From positions 78,796-142,795 of the forward strand of contig CAZPHQ010000004.1 of NCBI GenBank assembly GCA_964586675.1: DNA of 64,000 bases, read 5' to 3'. Position numbers and translations under genes: made by a program. Numbering within the stretch: the first letter of the stretch is position 1; every line of letters starts with the position of its first letter. This document shows, piece after piece, positions 50,700-59,857 of the stretch. The notes under the pieces were generated by a model. That model worked only from the letters and a program-made list of their open reading frames with translations, was not told where the DNA came from and ran no database searches. The stretch is from JADLGH01 sp964586675. Lineage in GTDB: Bacteria; Desulfobacterota_D; UBA1144; Nemesobacterales; UBA2774.

Positions 50700-52202
50700 G
50701 TGCGACAAACAGGCCTCAGAGCCGAGATACTCGTAAACATTATGCTCATAACGGCTGCCGCGATGTTCCTTATAGGCATCATCGCGTTCAAGCTGACGGA
50801 GAGGTCCGCCGTCGAGGGGAACATAAACGGGGTTAAGGCCGTTATCGCCGCGCTCGAAGGCTCGTATTTAAAGAACGGGGACCTCGCGGGCGGTGCGGAA
50901 TTTTTAGAGGGGGTACTCAATCCCGGGGCCTGGGGGATAATCGAGCTCGGCAGCCAGAGAGTATATTTCGATACCGGGAAGTCCGGCGAGGCGGAGAAAA
51001 GGACAGACCCGCTCCTTCTCCAGGCAAGAACATCGGGCAACGCCGTAGTCGGTTTCGAAGGCTCTAACTTCCCTCCGTTCACAGCATTCGACGGGCTCAA
51101 GATCGCCGCCCCCGTAAGGCCCGCGGGCAGGCCCGGCGGCGCGGTATTCGTTTACCAGCCGCTCGAGCCCCTTCAGGAAAGCCTCCTCCTCAACCGGCGT
51201 CTGATAGCGCTCTGGATAATCCTCTTCCTCGTGATAATAACCCTCTTCGGTTTCTACATACTTTCGCGGAGGATCGTGCGGCCGGTCCACGAGCTTATAA
51301 AAACGACGGAAAAGATCGGCGCGGGGAAGTTCTACGAAAACGCCGACGTCGGCAAGGTCAAGGAGATAAACCGGCTCTACGACGCGCTCCGGAAGATGTA
51401 CGGCGAGATCGAGGGCGGCAAGAGAAAGCTCGGAGACAAGATAGCCGAGCTCGAAGAGGCGAACGCCGAGCTCCGCCTCGTGCAGAGAGAGCTCGTCGCG
51501 GCGGAGAAGCTCGCCTCGCTCGGAAGACTCTCAGCCGGCATAGCCCACGAGATTGGAAATCCCCTCGCGGCAATAAGGGGCTATGCCGATGTCATGACGC
51601 GCGCCCCGGAGATGGACGACGAAAAGAGGGCCGAGTTTCTACAAAACATACAGGACGAGGTTCTCCGGATAGACCGTATAATTAGGACGCTCCTCGATTA
51701 TTCCAGGCCGAGGAGCGTTTCGCTGCGCGCGCTCGACGTAAACGAGGCGGCCGCGAAAACGGCGGAGATAGTAAACAGCCAGGGGGTTTTGAAGAATGTC
51801 GGGCTCAGGCTCGAGCTCACGCCGGGCGTCCCTCTCATAGAGGCCGACCCCGGGCAGCTCTCCCAGGTCCTGATAAACCTTATACTTAACGCCCGCGACG
51901 CCGTGGATGGAGGAGGAGAGATAGTGATATCGACCTCGACCGGGAGCGGAGACGTGACGATAGCTGTGAGCGACACGGGCACTGGTATAAGCCCCGAGAT
52001 ACGCGACAAGATATTCGACCCCTTCTTCACGACGAAGGAGCCCGGACAGGGAACGGGCCTCGGGCTCTCGGTTTCGGCCCGTATAGTCGAAACGTTCGGC
52101 GGGCGGATAGACGTGAAAAGCGAGCCGGGAAACGGGGCCGTATTCAGCCTCGTCTTTCCCGCGGCAGGTGTTTATGGAAACGCAGAAAATTCTCGTAATT
52201 GA
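50700..52202 (+). CDS. Sensor histidine kinase, NtrB-like
   Basis: 500 residues, GTG start. Two membrane helices (about 9-32 and 160-185) enclose a periplasmic sensor domain; a HAMP domain follows, then a short coiled coil. HisKA contains GIAHEIGNPLAAIRGY (phospho-His near 281), and the ATPase has NLILNARDAVDG, DTGTGISPEIRDKIFDPFFT and GTGLGLSVSA. The gene overlaps the regulator by 29-35 bases, so they are coupled. Signal sensed is unknown. Confidence 0.93.
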   Translation: MRQTGLRAEILVNIMLITAAAMFLIGIIAFKLTERSAVEGNINGVKAVIAALEGSYLKNGDLAGGAEFLEGVLNPGAWGIIELGSQRVYFDTGKSGEAEKRTDPLLLQARTSGNAVVGFEGSNFPPFTAFDGLKIAAPVRPAGRPGGAVFVYQPLEPLQESLLLNRRLIALWIILFLVIITLFGFYILSRRIVRPVHELIKTTEKIGAGKFYENADVGKVKEINRLYDALRKMYGEIEGGKRKLGDKIAELEEANAELRLVQRELVAAEKLASLGRLSAGIAHEIGNPLAAIRGYADVMTRAPEMDDEKRAEFLQNIQDEVLRIDRIIRTLLDYSRPRSVSLRALDVNEAAAKTAEIVNSQGVLKNVGLRLELTPGVPLIEADPGQLSQVLINLILNARDAVDGGGEIVISTSTGSGDVTIAVSDTGTGISPEIRDKIFDPFFTTKEPGQGTGLGLSVSARIVETFGGRIDVKSEPGNGAVFSLVFPAAGVYGNAENSRN

Positions 52203-53535
52203 CGACGAAAAAGGAATAAGGGAAACGCTATCCCTCATACTCGGCATGGAAGGCTACGATGTCGAGACAACAGGGAACGCGGCAGACGGCCTCTCGCGCA
52301 TGGATTCCGGAGAGGCTTACGACTTCATAATTTGCGACATACGGCTCCCGGGAATGGGCGGCATCGAGTTTTTAAAAGAGGCGCTGGAAAGAGAAGCCCC
52401 CGCCGTGATAATAATGATCTCCGCCTACGGCACCATGGAAAATTCGATAGAGGCGATAAAAGCCGGGGCGGCGGATTACATAAACAAGCCGATAAACTCC
52501 GAAGAGCTCATACTGAGAATGCGCATGGCCGAGGAGAGGCAGAAGCTCAAGGTCCGGAACGACTACCTCGAGCGTGAATTGGGGATCGCCGGGGAGCCGG
52601 GCGAGATAATCTATTCGAGCGCGAAGATGGACGAGGTCATAGAGCTTTCCCGGAAGGCCTCGCAGTTTAAAACGACAGTCCTCATAACCGGCGAGAGCGG
52701 CACGGGCAAGGAGCTCGTCGCAAAGGCCATACACAGCGGCAGCCCGCGTAAAGACTCTCCATTCGTAGCCGTAAACTGCGCGGCGATACCCGAGGCGCTC
52801 ATAGAGAGCGAGCTTTTCGGATACGCGAAGGGCGCGTTCACAGGGGCCGATGGCGCCCGAAGGGGCCTCATCGAAGAGGCCGGCGGCGGGACGCTCTTCC
52901 TCGACGAAATAGGAGAGCTCCCCATGCAGCTTCAGCCGAAGCTCCTCCGCGTGCTCCAGGAAAGCGAGATAAGGCGCCTCGGGGATACGAAAGTGATAAA
53001 GGTGGACGTGAGGGTTATTGGCGCGACGTCGCGCGATCTCGAGCAGGACGTCGCCGACGGGAGGTTCAGGAACGACCTCTTTTACAGGCTCAACGTGTTT
53101 CCCGTGAAGATTCCTCCGCTCAGGGAAAGAAAGGAAGACATACCCGGCCTCGTCGCGCACTTTATCGCGAAGTACGGAAGGCATGTGAACAGGCGCGTGA
53201 GGGAGGCAACCCCGGAGGTGATAGCGGAGCTCTCGACATACGACTGGCCGGGCAACGTGAGGGAGCTTGAAAATGTCGTCGAAAGGGCCATAATACTTTC
53301 GGACTCCGAGTACATAACCAGGATCGAGAAGGTCACCGGCGAGTCAGGGCCCGGTGCCGCGATAAAAGACTGGATTGGAAGGGTAAGCTTCAACGAGGCC
53401 AAGCAGGAAATAGAAAGGGCCTACATAGAGCGCGCGCTCACGGAGACGGGAGGTAATCGGACCCGGGCCGCGAAGGTTCTGGGAATAAGCAGGCGGTCGC
53501 TCCTTTATAAGTTAAAAGAGCACGAGGAATCCTGA
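52174..53535 (+). CDS. Sigma-54-dependent response regulator, NtrC family
   Basis: From the ATG at 52174 (a GTG lies two codons earlier) the protein has 453 residues. The receiver domain holds the phospho-Asp in DFIICDIRLPGMGG. A sigma-54 AAA+ domain follows with GESGTGKE, GAFTGA (sigma-54 contact) and GGGTLFLDEIGELPMQLQPK. A Fis-type HTH is at the C-terminus (GGNRTRAAKVLGISRRSLLY). With the histidine kinase it forms one two-component system that would activate sigma-54 promoters; its targets are unknown. Confidence 0.95.
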   Translation: METQKILVIDDEKGIRETLSLILGMEGYDVETTGNAADGLSRMDSGEAYDFIICDIRLPGMGGIEFLKEALEREAPAVIIMISAYGTMENSIEAIKAGAADYINKPINSEELILRMRMAEERQKLKVRNDYLERELGIAGEPGEIIYSSAKMDEVIELSRKASQFKTTVLITGESGTGKELVAKAIHSGSPRKDSPFVAVNCAAIPEALIESELFGYAKGAFTGADGARRGLIEEAGGGTLFLDEIGELPMQLQPKLLRVLQESEIRRLGDTKVIKVDVRVIGATSRDLEQDVADGRFRNDLFYRLNVFPVKIPPLRERKEDIPGLVAHFIAKYGRHVNRRVREATPEVIAELSTYDWPGNVRELENVVERAIILSDSEYITRIEKVTGESGPGAAIKDWIGRVSFNEAKQEIERAYIERALTETGGNRTRAAKVLGISRRSLLYKLKEHEES

Positions 53536-53595
53536 AATCCACGCGGAACTCCCCCCGCAGATTGAACCTGAAATACAACATGGTTAAATAATCCT

Positions 53596-55017
53596 ATGAG
53601 TAAACGAATCGTCGTCATAGGCGGCGGCATCACGGGGCTCGCCGCGGCCAACCGCGTCAGGGAAATCGCGGGCGAGAAACATCCGGGACTCGAGGTTCTA
53701 TTGATTGAAGCTTCGGACAAAGTCGGCGGCCCCATTTCCACGATACGAAGGGACGGCTTTCTCATCGAAGAAGGGCCGGACGCTTTTATCACCACAAAGC
53801 CATGGGGGCTTAACCTCTGCCACAGGCTCGGGCTCGACGGCGAGCTCATAGAAACCAACGATAAGAAACGGAAGACCTATATCCTGAGGGGGGATGGACT
53901 CGTCGAGATTCCCGAAGGGTTCGTCATGCTCGCGCCGTCCCGCCTGACGCCGTTCCTCACCTCCCCCCTCTTCTCGTGGCCCGGGAAGCTCCGGATGCTC
54001 CTCGACCTCGTGATACCCAGGAAGCGCGGCGGAGACGAGAGCGTCGCCGGCTTCGTCAGGAGGCGGCTCGGAAAGGAGGCGCTCGAACGTGTGGCCCAGC
54101 CGATGATAGGGGGTATTTATACTGGCGACGCCGAGAAGCTGAGCCTACGGGCGACGATGCCGCAGTACCTGGAGCTCGAAGAGGAGCACGGGAGCGTCAT
54201 CGCCGGGATGCTCCGCACCTACAGGCAGAAGAGCCATGCGCGGAAGAGAGACAGCGGCGCGCGCTACAGCATGTTCGTATCTTTTAAAAACGGGATGGAC
54301 ACGCTCACCGACAGGCTTGTCTCCGTTCTCGGGGAAGAAACGCTGAGGCTCGGTGAAAAGGTGAACGGGATAACGAGATCGGGCGGCGGTTACGCTGTAT
54401 CTACCGGCAGCGGGACATATGAGGCCGACGGCGTCGTGATAACGACGCCCGCCTTCGTCACCGGCGCGCTGATAGAAAATTTAGACCCGGAAACGGCCGC
54501 CCTTCTTGCGGGCATAGAATACGCTTCGTCGGTGGTCGCCATACTCGCCTATAAATTATCGGACATTAAACGCCCCATCGGCGGATTCGGGTTCGTCGTG
54601 CCCGCGATCGAAAAGAGAACCCTTATAGCCTGCTCCTTCAGCAGCGAAAAATTCCCGGGCCGCGCGCCCGGGGGCTATACCGTGCTCAGAGCCTTTGCCG
54701 GCGGTATGCTGGACCCGGAAGTGCTCGACCTCGGTGACGGAGCGATCACCGAAAGAATAAAGTCAGAGCTCGGCCCCGTGCTCGGCATAACGGGCGAGCC
54801 GCTCTTCAGCTTCGTGAAGAGATATCCGAATGCGCTTCCTCAGTATTACATCGGTCACCTGGACCTCGTACGAAAAATCGCATCCGGAATCAGGAAGCTG
54901 AAGGGTCTCGAAATAGCCGGGAGCGCGCTCGGAGGAGTCGGGATTCCCGACTGCATAAACTCCGGGGAAAGGGCCGCCGAGAAAGCCGTCGAGGCTGTTT
55001 ATGGTCAGATGGCCTGA
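53596..55017 (+). CDS. hemY: Protoporphyrinogen oxidase, oxygen-dependent HemY type
   Basis: 473 residues; makes protoporphyrin IX from protoporphyrinogen in heme synthesis. The FAD-binding GGGITGLAAANRV starts the chain, DKVGGPISTIRRDGFLIEEG follows, and GGIYTGDAEKLSLRATMPQY and the C-terminal LEIAGSALGGVGIPDCINSG are standard for this family. It implies aerobic capacity. It follows the NtrC gene by 60 bases and a possible promoter (TTGAAC at 53562) lies between. Confidence 0.93.
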   Translation: MSKRIVVIGGGITGLAAANRVREIAGEKHPGLEVLLIEASDKVGGPISTIRRDGFLIEEGPDAFITTKPWGLNLCHRLGLDGELIETNDKKRKTYILRGDGLVEIPEGFVMLAPSRLTPFLTSPLFSWPGKLRMLLDLVIPRKRGGDESVAGFVRRRLGKEALERVAQPMIGGIYTGDAEKLSLRATMPQYLELEEEHGSVIAGMLRTYRQKSHARKRDSGARYSMFVSFKNGMDTLTDRLVSVLGEETLRLGEKVNGITRSGGGYAVSTGSGTYEADGVVITTPAFVTGALIENLDPETAALLAGIEYASSVVAILAYKLSDIKRPIGGFGFVVPAIEKRTLIACSFSSEKFPGRAPGGYTVLRAFAGGMLDPEVLDLGDGAITERIKSELGPVLGITGEPLFSFVKRYPNALPQYYIGHLDLVRKIASGIRKLKGLEIAGSALGGVGIPDCINSGERAAEKAVEAVYGQMA

Positions 55018-55020
55018 GAG

Positions 55021-55620
55021 TTACTGATTAAGCTGGGGATTATTCGCCTCGGCCTCCAGCTTGTTCCGCCTGAAAACCCACGTGTAAATCCTCTTGAAAG
55101 CGTATACGAGTATGACGAGCACGAGTATCGCCGCCAGAGCGGGAACCGCCAGCGCCAGTATCGACATCACGAGCGAGCCCGCCGCCTCGGCCGTCGAAAC
55201 CACGGAGTTCCCGAGGCCGCCCGTCGTCGCAGTGGACGCTATTCTGGTTATGCTCGTAAATCCCTGCACAGTTCCCGCAACGCCGCCCCCGACTATAACG
55301 GCGAGTCCCCATTGTAAGAACGGGCTCATGTCGGACACGGCCGAGGCCATGACTATCGTTCCGGCTACTGTCGCCGCCGGGACGGCAACTGTATCGAGAA
55401 GGTTGTCTATCCAGGGGACGTAATACGCCGCTATTTCGAATATGGTGGCAATAAGGAAGGCCGCCAGGGCCGGGTAAGTGCCTATCCAGTCGAATTCCGG
55501 GGCGAGGGTCATCTGCCCCGAGAGCGAGGCAACGCTCATCACGAGGAGCGGCACGAATATCCTGAATCCGCATGCCGCCGCCAGCCCTACGCCGACGAAT
55601 ATGGACAAGAGTGTTTCCAT
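55021..55620 (-). CDS. DUF4126-family membrane protein
   Basis: From METLLSIFVGVGLAAACGFR the product is 199 residues with about five membrane helices, matching DUF4126. The conserved parts include AACGFRIFVPLLVMSVAS and GTVQGFTSITRIASTATTGG. The family is uncharacterised. It converges on hemY with only three bases between stops. Confidence 0.8.
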   Translation of the reverse strand: METLLSIFVGVGLAAACGFRIFVPLLVMSVASLSGQMTLAPEFDWIGTYPALAAFLIATIFEIAAYYVPWIDNLLDTVAVPAATVAGTIVMASAVSDMSPFLQWGLAVIVGGGVAGTVQGFTSITRIASTATTGGLGNSVVSTAEAAGSLVMSILALAVPALAAILVLVILVYAFKRIYTWVFRRNKLEAEANNPQLNQ

Positions 55621-55710
55621 TCCGCTATCCAGTAATAGTATATGAATCCGGATGTGTGTTAGCAAGCGGGATTTTACGCCGCACCTTGCGGAATCCCGTC
55701 CGGGGAATGG

Positions 55711-56133
55711 CTATTTTTTGGAGACGTTGATTATTTTCACGCTATAGTCGAGCGTTCTTCCGGCTAGCGGGTGGTTGTAGCTTATCTCGACCTTGTCCTC
55801 GAGAACACGGGTCACGTGGCAGTTCCCGTGCGGCGTCTTGAGAACCATCCCGGGCTCGGGATTCATCCCGGCGTCGGCGAAGAGCTTCGAATCGAGGAGC
55901 TGCACCATGTCCGGGTTCTCCACCCCGTAGCCGTTCTCGGGCGTCACCTGAAACGTCTTCTCTTCCCCCGCCGCCATCCCGAGAAGCTCGTCCTCGAGGC
56001 CCTTTATGAGCACGCCCGCGCCGAGCTCGACGATGAGAGGCTCCTCGTCGAACGTGTGGAAAGTCGAGCCGTCCTCGACCTTGCCTTCGTACTTGAAAGT
56101 TACTGTGTCGCCAGTCTCGATCGTGGTGCCCAT
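55711..56133 (-). CDS. FKBP-type peptidyl-prolyl isomerase, SlyD-like
   Basis: 140 residues from the ATG at 56133 (GGAGG eight bases upstream). The FKBP fold begins DTVTFKYEGKVEDGSTFHTF, and the flap/IF insertion with ENPDMVQLLDSKLF marks SlyD-like proteins. It ends with NHPLAGRTLDYSVKIINV. It should isomerise proline bonds and act as a chaperone. It lacks the histidine-rich tail of E. coli SlyD. Confidence 0.92.
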   Translation of the reverse strand: MGTTIETGDTVTFKYEGKVEDGSTFHTFDEEPLIVELGAGVLIKGLEDELLGMAAGEEKTFQVTPENGYGVENPDMVQLLDSKLFADAGMNPEPGMVLKTPHGNCHVTRVLEDKVEISYNHPLAGRTLDYSVKIINVSKK

Positions 56134-56267
56134 TAAAAGCCCTCCGGGAAATTTAACTTTCGCGCTCCCGGGAAATGCGGAAAACCTCTCCCCGCCCCCG
56201 TTCGCTGACTGAGATAATATCATCTTGCGCTTTTAATTTCGAGCCCTCTCGGGGAAGCGCCGTCTCC

Positions 56268-56296
56268 TTGATTAAAAATGGCAGGTCCATTATAAT
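56268..56296 (+). promoter_or_regulatory. Sigma-70 promoter of the SDR gene
   Basis: TTGATT (56268-56273) and a perfect TATAAT (56291-56296) are exactly 17 bases apart. The start codon follows 34 bases after, with AAAGGAG in between. Confidence 0.75.
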
Positions 56297-56330
56297 CATC
56301 CTTCTAAATATCCAAAGGAGACTCTGTAAC

Positions 56331-57092
56331 ATGAAGCTTAAAGACAAGGTAGCTCTCATAACGGGGGGGAGCCTCGGTCTTGGACAGGCGACCGCTTATC
56401 TCTTCGCAAAAGAAGGGGCTAAGGTCGTGATCACAGGAAGGACCGAAAAAACCCTCAAGGAAGCCGTCGAAGAAGGCAGGAAGCAGGGCGTCGACATCGA
56501 GTATCTGGTGGCCGACGTATCGAAGGAAGAAGACTGCAAAAAGAGCGTCGACTACGTCATCGGCAAATATGGCAAGATAGATATCCTCTTTAACAACGCC
56601 GGCGTGCTTTATACTTCCCATACACACGAAACGGCCACGGAGATCTGGGACAAGACATTCGACATAAACGTTAAAGGCACCTTCTTCATGTCGAAGTACG
56701 CTATACCCCACATGCTAGAGAAGGGATACGGAGTGATAATCAACAACTCTTCAATCCTCGGCCTGAAGGCAGTTCCAGGGCTCGCGGCTTATAACGCGAC
56801 CAAGGGCGCAGTGACCCAGCTCACGAGAAGCATGGCGCTCGAATACGCAGCCCAGGGCATACGGGTAAACGCCATCTGCCCGGGGACGATTGAGACACCC
56901 ATGGTCGACGGCCTCCTGAATCAGATGCCCGACAGGAATTCCGCTGAAGAGCTCTTCAAGTCGTTCCATCCGATAGGCAGGCTCGGAAAGGCCGACGAAA
57001 TCGCTCATGCTGTGCTTTTCCTCTGCGACGACAACGTCCAGTTCATGACGGGGAGCATGCTTTCAGTCGACGGCGGCTGGGTCGCGAGGTAG
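56331..57092 (+). CDS. Short-chain dehydrogenase/reductase (SDR)
   Basis: 253 residues. The NAD(P) motif TGGSLGLGQA, the NNAG motif and the catalytic Ser-Tyr-Lys (NNSSILGLKAVPGLAAYNAT then K) are intact. The C-terminal SVDGGWVAR is standard for classical SDRs. The reaction is an alcohol/ketone oxidoreduction of unknown substrate. ATG at 56331 is chosen for its Shine-Dalgarno; the frame upstream lacks one. Confidence 0.92.
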   Translation: MKLKDKVALITGGSLGLGQATAYLFAKEGAKVVITGRTEKTLKEAVEEGRKQGVDIEYLVADVSKEEDCKKSVDYVIGKYGKIDILFNNAGVLYTSHTHETATEIWDKTFDINVKGTFFMSKYAIPHMLEKGYGVIINNSSILGLKAVPGLAAYNATKGAVTQLTRSMALEYAAQGIRVNAICPGTIETPMVDGLLNQMPDRNSAEELFKSFHPIGRLGKADEIAHAVLFLCDDNVQFMTGSMLSVDGGWVAR

Positions 57093-57176
57093 CCCCTGCC
57101 CTAGATTTCAGTTTAAGTTTGCACGAAAACTATCAGACAGCGCTAGACAATTAGCAGTATCGTGTGATAAATTATA

Positions 57177-57201
57177 TGTGGCCCCCGGACCGGGGGCCAC
57201 A
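57177..57201. terminator. Strong palindromic hairpin
   Basis: An almost perfect palindrome of 25 bases (GTGGCCCCCGG/CCGGGGGCCAC core) followed by TCTTCTT on the plus strand. It can end SDR transcription. It sits only 20 bases before the next start, so it may instead regulate that gene. Confidence 0.6.
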
Positions 57202-57221
57202 TCTTCTTAAAGGAGGGCAGG

Positions 57222-57548
57222 ATGAAATTCGTAATAACTGCGGTAATAACTGTAGCGGCGGCTTTTGCGTTATTCACCTCGGAAAGCCAGGCCTTGAGCC
57301 CCTACTACAAGCAGACAGCTTCCCAGCATCACTTCACGACGATCATCGACCAGCTGAAAACCTTCAGAAACGTAACGTGGCAATCGCCCGTATCGATGTG
57401 GGTGCAGATACCGGCCAGCCAGCAAGGAAGGGCGGCCGAGCTTGCAGACACCATAGAAGACAGGGCCAGGGGCGCTCTCATGCAGCCCTTCTGCGTTCAC
57501 ATATACGTAACGGAAGGCCAGACCCTGGCAAGGTCCTGCGTGTATTAA
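57222..57548 (+). CDS. Small secreted protein of unknown function
   Basis: 108 residues with a strong AGGAGG site and a signal peptide (MKFVITAVITVAAAFALFTS, cleavage near ESQA). The mature part is about 84 residues with two cysteines (PFCVHIYV and ARSCVY). It has a helical, aromatic first half and an amphipathic helix near AAELADTIEDRARGA. No family recognised. Confidence 0.65.
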   Translation: MKFVITAVITVAAAFALFTSESQALSPYYKQTASQHHFTTIIDQLKTFRNVTWQSPVSMWVQIPASQQGRAAELADTIEDRARGALMQPFCVHIYVTEGQTLARSCVY

Positions 57549-57917
57549 TACAAACCTCTTGGATGCTTCGGCGGCGGAACGGGGCGAGGACCGCGCGTAG
57601 GTCCCCCTGCCCTCCGGAAGCAGTTTCCCGGCCGGCCTTTATTCCCGGGGCCGGATATTCTTACCGCGTTCCAGAATAAATATCGAACAGACGGTAGTCC
57701 CGGAATTGAATCTCGCATTTCATGCACCGCGTTTTTTACGCCGGGATGATAATGTCACGATGTAAGCGGCGACTGTCCGCCGTACAGGTGGAATCTTTCA
57801 AGACGCAGCCTTTATGGAGATCCGGCAACTGGCGTATAGAGCGGCAGTGCGTGGGAACGTGCCGCGTCCGGAGGTTGCATAGCCCCCGCCGAATATTCCC
57901 GGTTAAAACGCCCGCGC
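57549..57917. other. 369-base gap without recognisable gene
   Basis: No convincing gene is visible. An 87-codon plus-strand frame in 57722-57985 runs into minE on the other strand and has no ribosome site or protein-like composition. The gap lies between the convergent secreted-protein gene and minE, so it may only hold transcription ends. GC-rich inverted stretches (around 57630-57655) are imperfect. Confidence 0.5.
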
Positions 57918-58169
57918 TCAGTTATGTCCGCGATGGGCAAACGGAATGGAGATCGAAAGCTCGTCCCTCTGGTTCCCCTCTTTGACGTTTATCTCGATGC
58001 CGGAGATGTTGAGCTGAGGGTATTTTTCGAATACGCGAATCAAATCCTTCTGGAGCTTGTCCGCAAAGTTCGGAGGGAGATCTTTTCTTTCGTAAGAAAG
58101 AACCATCCTGAGCCTTTCTTTCGCTACGTTCGCAGATTTGTTTCGTCTAAAAAAGCTGAATAGAGACAT
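57918..58169 (-). CDS. minE: Cell division topological specificity factor MinE
   Basis: 83 residues, the usual length. The N-terminus (MSLFSFFRRNKSANVAKERL) is the MinD-activating and membrane-binding part; the C-terminal beta sheet forms the dimer. It confines MinCD to the poles so that division occurs at mid-cell. It follows minD by three bases. Confidence 0.95.
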   Translation of the reverse strand: MSLFSFFRRNKSANVAKERLRMVLSYERKDLPPNFADKLQKDLIRVFEKYPQLNISGIEINVKEGNQRDELSISIPFAHRGHN

Positions 58170-58172
58170 CGA

Positions 58173-58955
58173 TCATCCCCCTAGTAGTCTGCTGAAAAAT
58201 CCTTTTCTGTCCTCGAGCTCGTTGAATGCGACTTCTTCTCCCATGAGCCTCTTGGCGACGTTCGTAAGCGCCGTTCCCGCGATGGTGTTGTCGGAGAGGA
58301 CGATAGGCTCGCCCTTGTTTGTACAATCGACCATCCTTTCCTCGTCGGGGATGACGCCGATCTTCTTTATACGGAGGACGTCCTCGATGTCCTCGACGGA
58401 GAGCATCTCCCCTTTCTTGACGCGGTTGGCCTTTATCCTGTTGACCAGGAGGTGAATTTTTTCAATGCCCATTGACTCCAGAAGCCCTATTACCCTGTCG
58501 GCGTCCCTGACGGACGACACTTCCGGATTTACGACTACCAGCGCTTCCTCGGCAGGCGCCGCGGCCGTCCTGAAGCCGCCCTCTATGCCCGCGGGCGAGT
58601 CTATGAATATGAAGTCAAAGTTGAATTTAACCCTCTCGATTATCGCCGATAGCTGCTCGCCGCTCACGGCCTCCTTGTTCTTCGTCTGCGCGGCCGGGAG
58701 GAGGTAGAGCGTCTCGCTCCTCTTGTCCTTGACGAAAGCTTTTTCGGGCGGTACCACGCCCTCAACGACGTCCACGATGTCATAGACTATACGGTTTTCG
58801 AGCCCGAGTATCATGTCGAGGTTCCGAAGACCTATGTCAGCGTCTATAGTGAGCACCTTGTTGCCCATGGACGCAAGCGCGGCCCCGAGGTTCGCGGTTA
58901 CGGTCGTCTTTCCGACCCCGCCCTTCCCGGACGTAATAACTATAACTTTCGCCAT
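58173..58955 (-). CDS. minD: Septum site-determining ATPase MinD
   Basis: 260 residues. The deviant Walker A ITSGKGGVGKTTVTANLGAA, the DADIGLRNLD and IFIDSPAGIEGGF motifs, and a C-terminal amphipathic helix (GFFSRLLGG) for membrane binding are all present. It carries MinC to the membrane. Normal minC-minD-minE order. Confidence 0.97.
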   Translation of the reverse strand: MAKVIVITSGKGGVGKTTVTANLGAALASMGNKVLTIDADIGLRNLDMILGLENRIVYDIVDVVEGVVPPEKAFVKDKRSETLYLLPAAQTKNKEAVSGEQLSAIIERVKFNFDFIFIDSPAGIEGGFRTAAAPAEEALVVVNPEVSSVRDADRVIGLLESMGIEKIHLLVNRIKANRVKKGEMLSVEDIEDVLRIKKIGVIPDEERMVDCTNKGEPIVLSDNTIAGTALTNVAKRLMGEEVAFNELEDRKGFFSRLLGG

Positions 58956-58966
58956 TTGCTTACTCC

Positions 58967-59587
58967 TCAGCTACGAATTTTTTCGATTAATATCTGGTTG
59001 TTTTTGACGTATGCCTTCTCGGGATACTCGGGCCCCTCGGAATCGTCGGGCGACCTCGTGATCCACCTCGCTATCCTGAGCTGCTGCGCCCTGAGCTTGA
59101 GCGCAATGACGATGGCGCCGTCGTCCCCTCCCGCCCCGGCGTGCACTGTGCCGCGGAGAGTGCCCATTACCATGATGTTCCCGGAAGCCGTGATGTACGA
59201 GCCCGGGTTCACGTCGCCCATTACAAGCACGTCGCCGTCGTGCTCGATGTTCTGGCCGCTCCTTATGCTCTTGTCGATGAACCTGAGCGTCCTCACGCCG
59301 GCGGCAGGTCTCGGCTGCGGAGCCTCGGCTTTTTGATTTTTCTCGAGCTTGAGCGAGGGCTTGTAGCCCACGAACCTCGCGTTCGTATCCCGGACAGCCT
59401 CCTCGATCTTCCTCATGTCGCCCTCGGAGAGCTTCGAGCTCTCGTAATCTATTACGGCGAGGGAACCCTTGAAAAAGTCGCTCCCGAGCTTGGCTTTTAT
59501 TTGCGAAATGTTCTCATCCACTGTCAGGCTTTCATCCAGCTTGACCAGTAAGGCCGGCACAGTCATGCCTTTTACAACTATTCCCAT
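58967..59587 (-). CDS. minC: Septum formation inhibitor MinC
   Basis: 206 residues from the ATG at 59587 (MGIVVKGMTVPALLV). The N-terminal domain blocks FtsZ; the C-terminal beta-helix has GDVLVMGDVNPGSYITASGN and IMVMGTLRGTVHAG, the standard MinC C-domain. A linker near 105-115 is rich in Ala, Pro and Lys. An ATG 57 bases further upstream is possible but adds residues without family support. Confidence 0.94.
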   Translation of the reverse strand: MGIVVKGMTVPALLVKLDESLTVDENISQIKAKLGSDFFKGSLAVIDYESSKLSEGDMRKIEEAVRDTNARFVGYKPSLKLEKNQKAEAPQPRPAAGVRTLRFIDKSIRSGQNIEHDGDVLVMGDVNPGSYITASGNIMVMGTLRGTVHAGAGGDDGAIVIALKLRAQQLRIARWITRSPDDSEGPEYPEKAYVKNNQILIEKIRS

Positions 59588-59803
59588 TGGCTTCTCTAAG
59601 TGCTGCGATTGAGCGGGTCCCTCTTCCCCTGTACAAATTATCATATGTTGAAAGACAACACAAGAAATTAACGAAGCCGCATAGATATACCGGAAACAGG
59701 GCGCGAAAACGGCCTCCTGGAGCCCGCGAACGCCGCTATTGAGACCGAACGAACGGCCCCGGCGGCTTTTATTTACCGATTTTCCTGGGCCCTCTCAAGG
59801 CGA

Positions 59804-59831
59804 TTGTGTTAAGCCGCCTCTATGCTATACT
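59804..59831 (+). promoter_or_regulatory. Candidate sigma-70 promoter of the HprK-like operon
   Basis: TTGTGT (59804-59809) and TATACT (59826-59831) are 16 bases apart. The -10 box has five of six matches. It precedes the first gene of the right-hand operon by 26 bases. Confidence 0.55.
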
Positions 59832-59857
59832 GAGACAATTAACCACAACTTGTTTCA

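Noticed and set aside
57722..57985. 87-codon plus-strand frame running into minE
   Set aside because: It overlaps the real minE gene on the opposite strand and has no ribosome site or protein-like composition.
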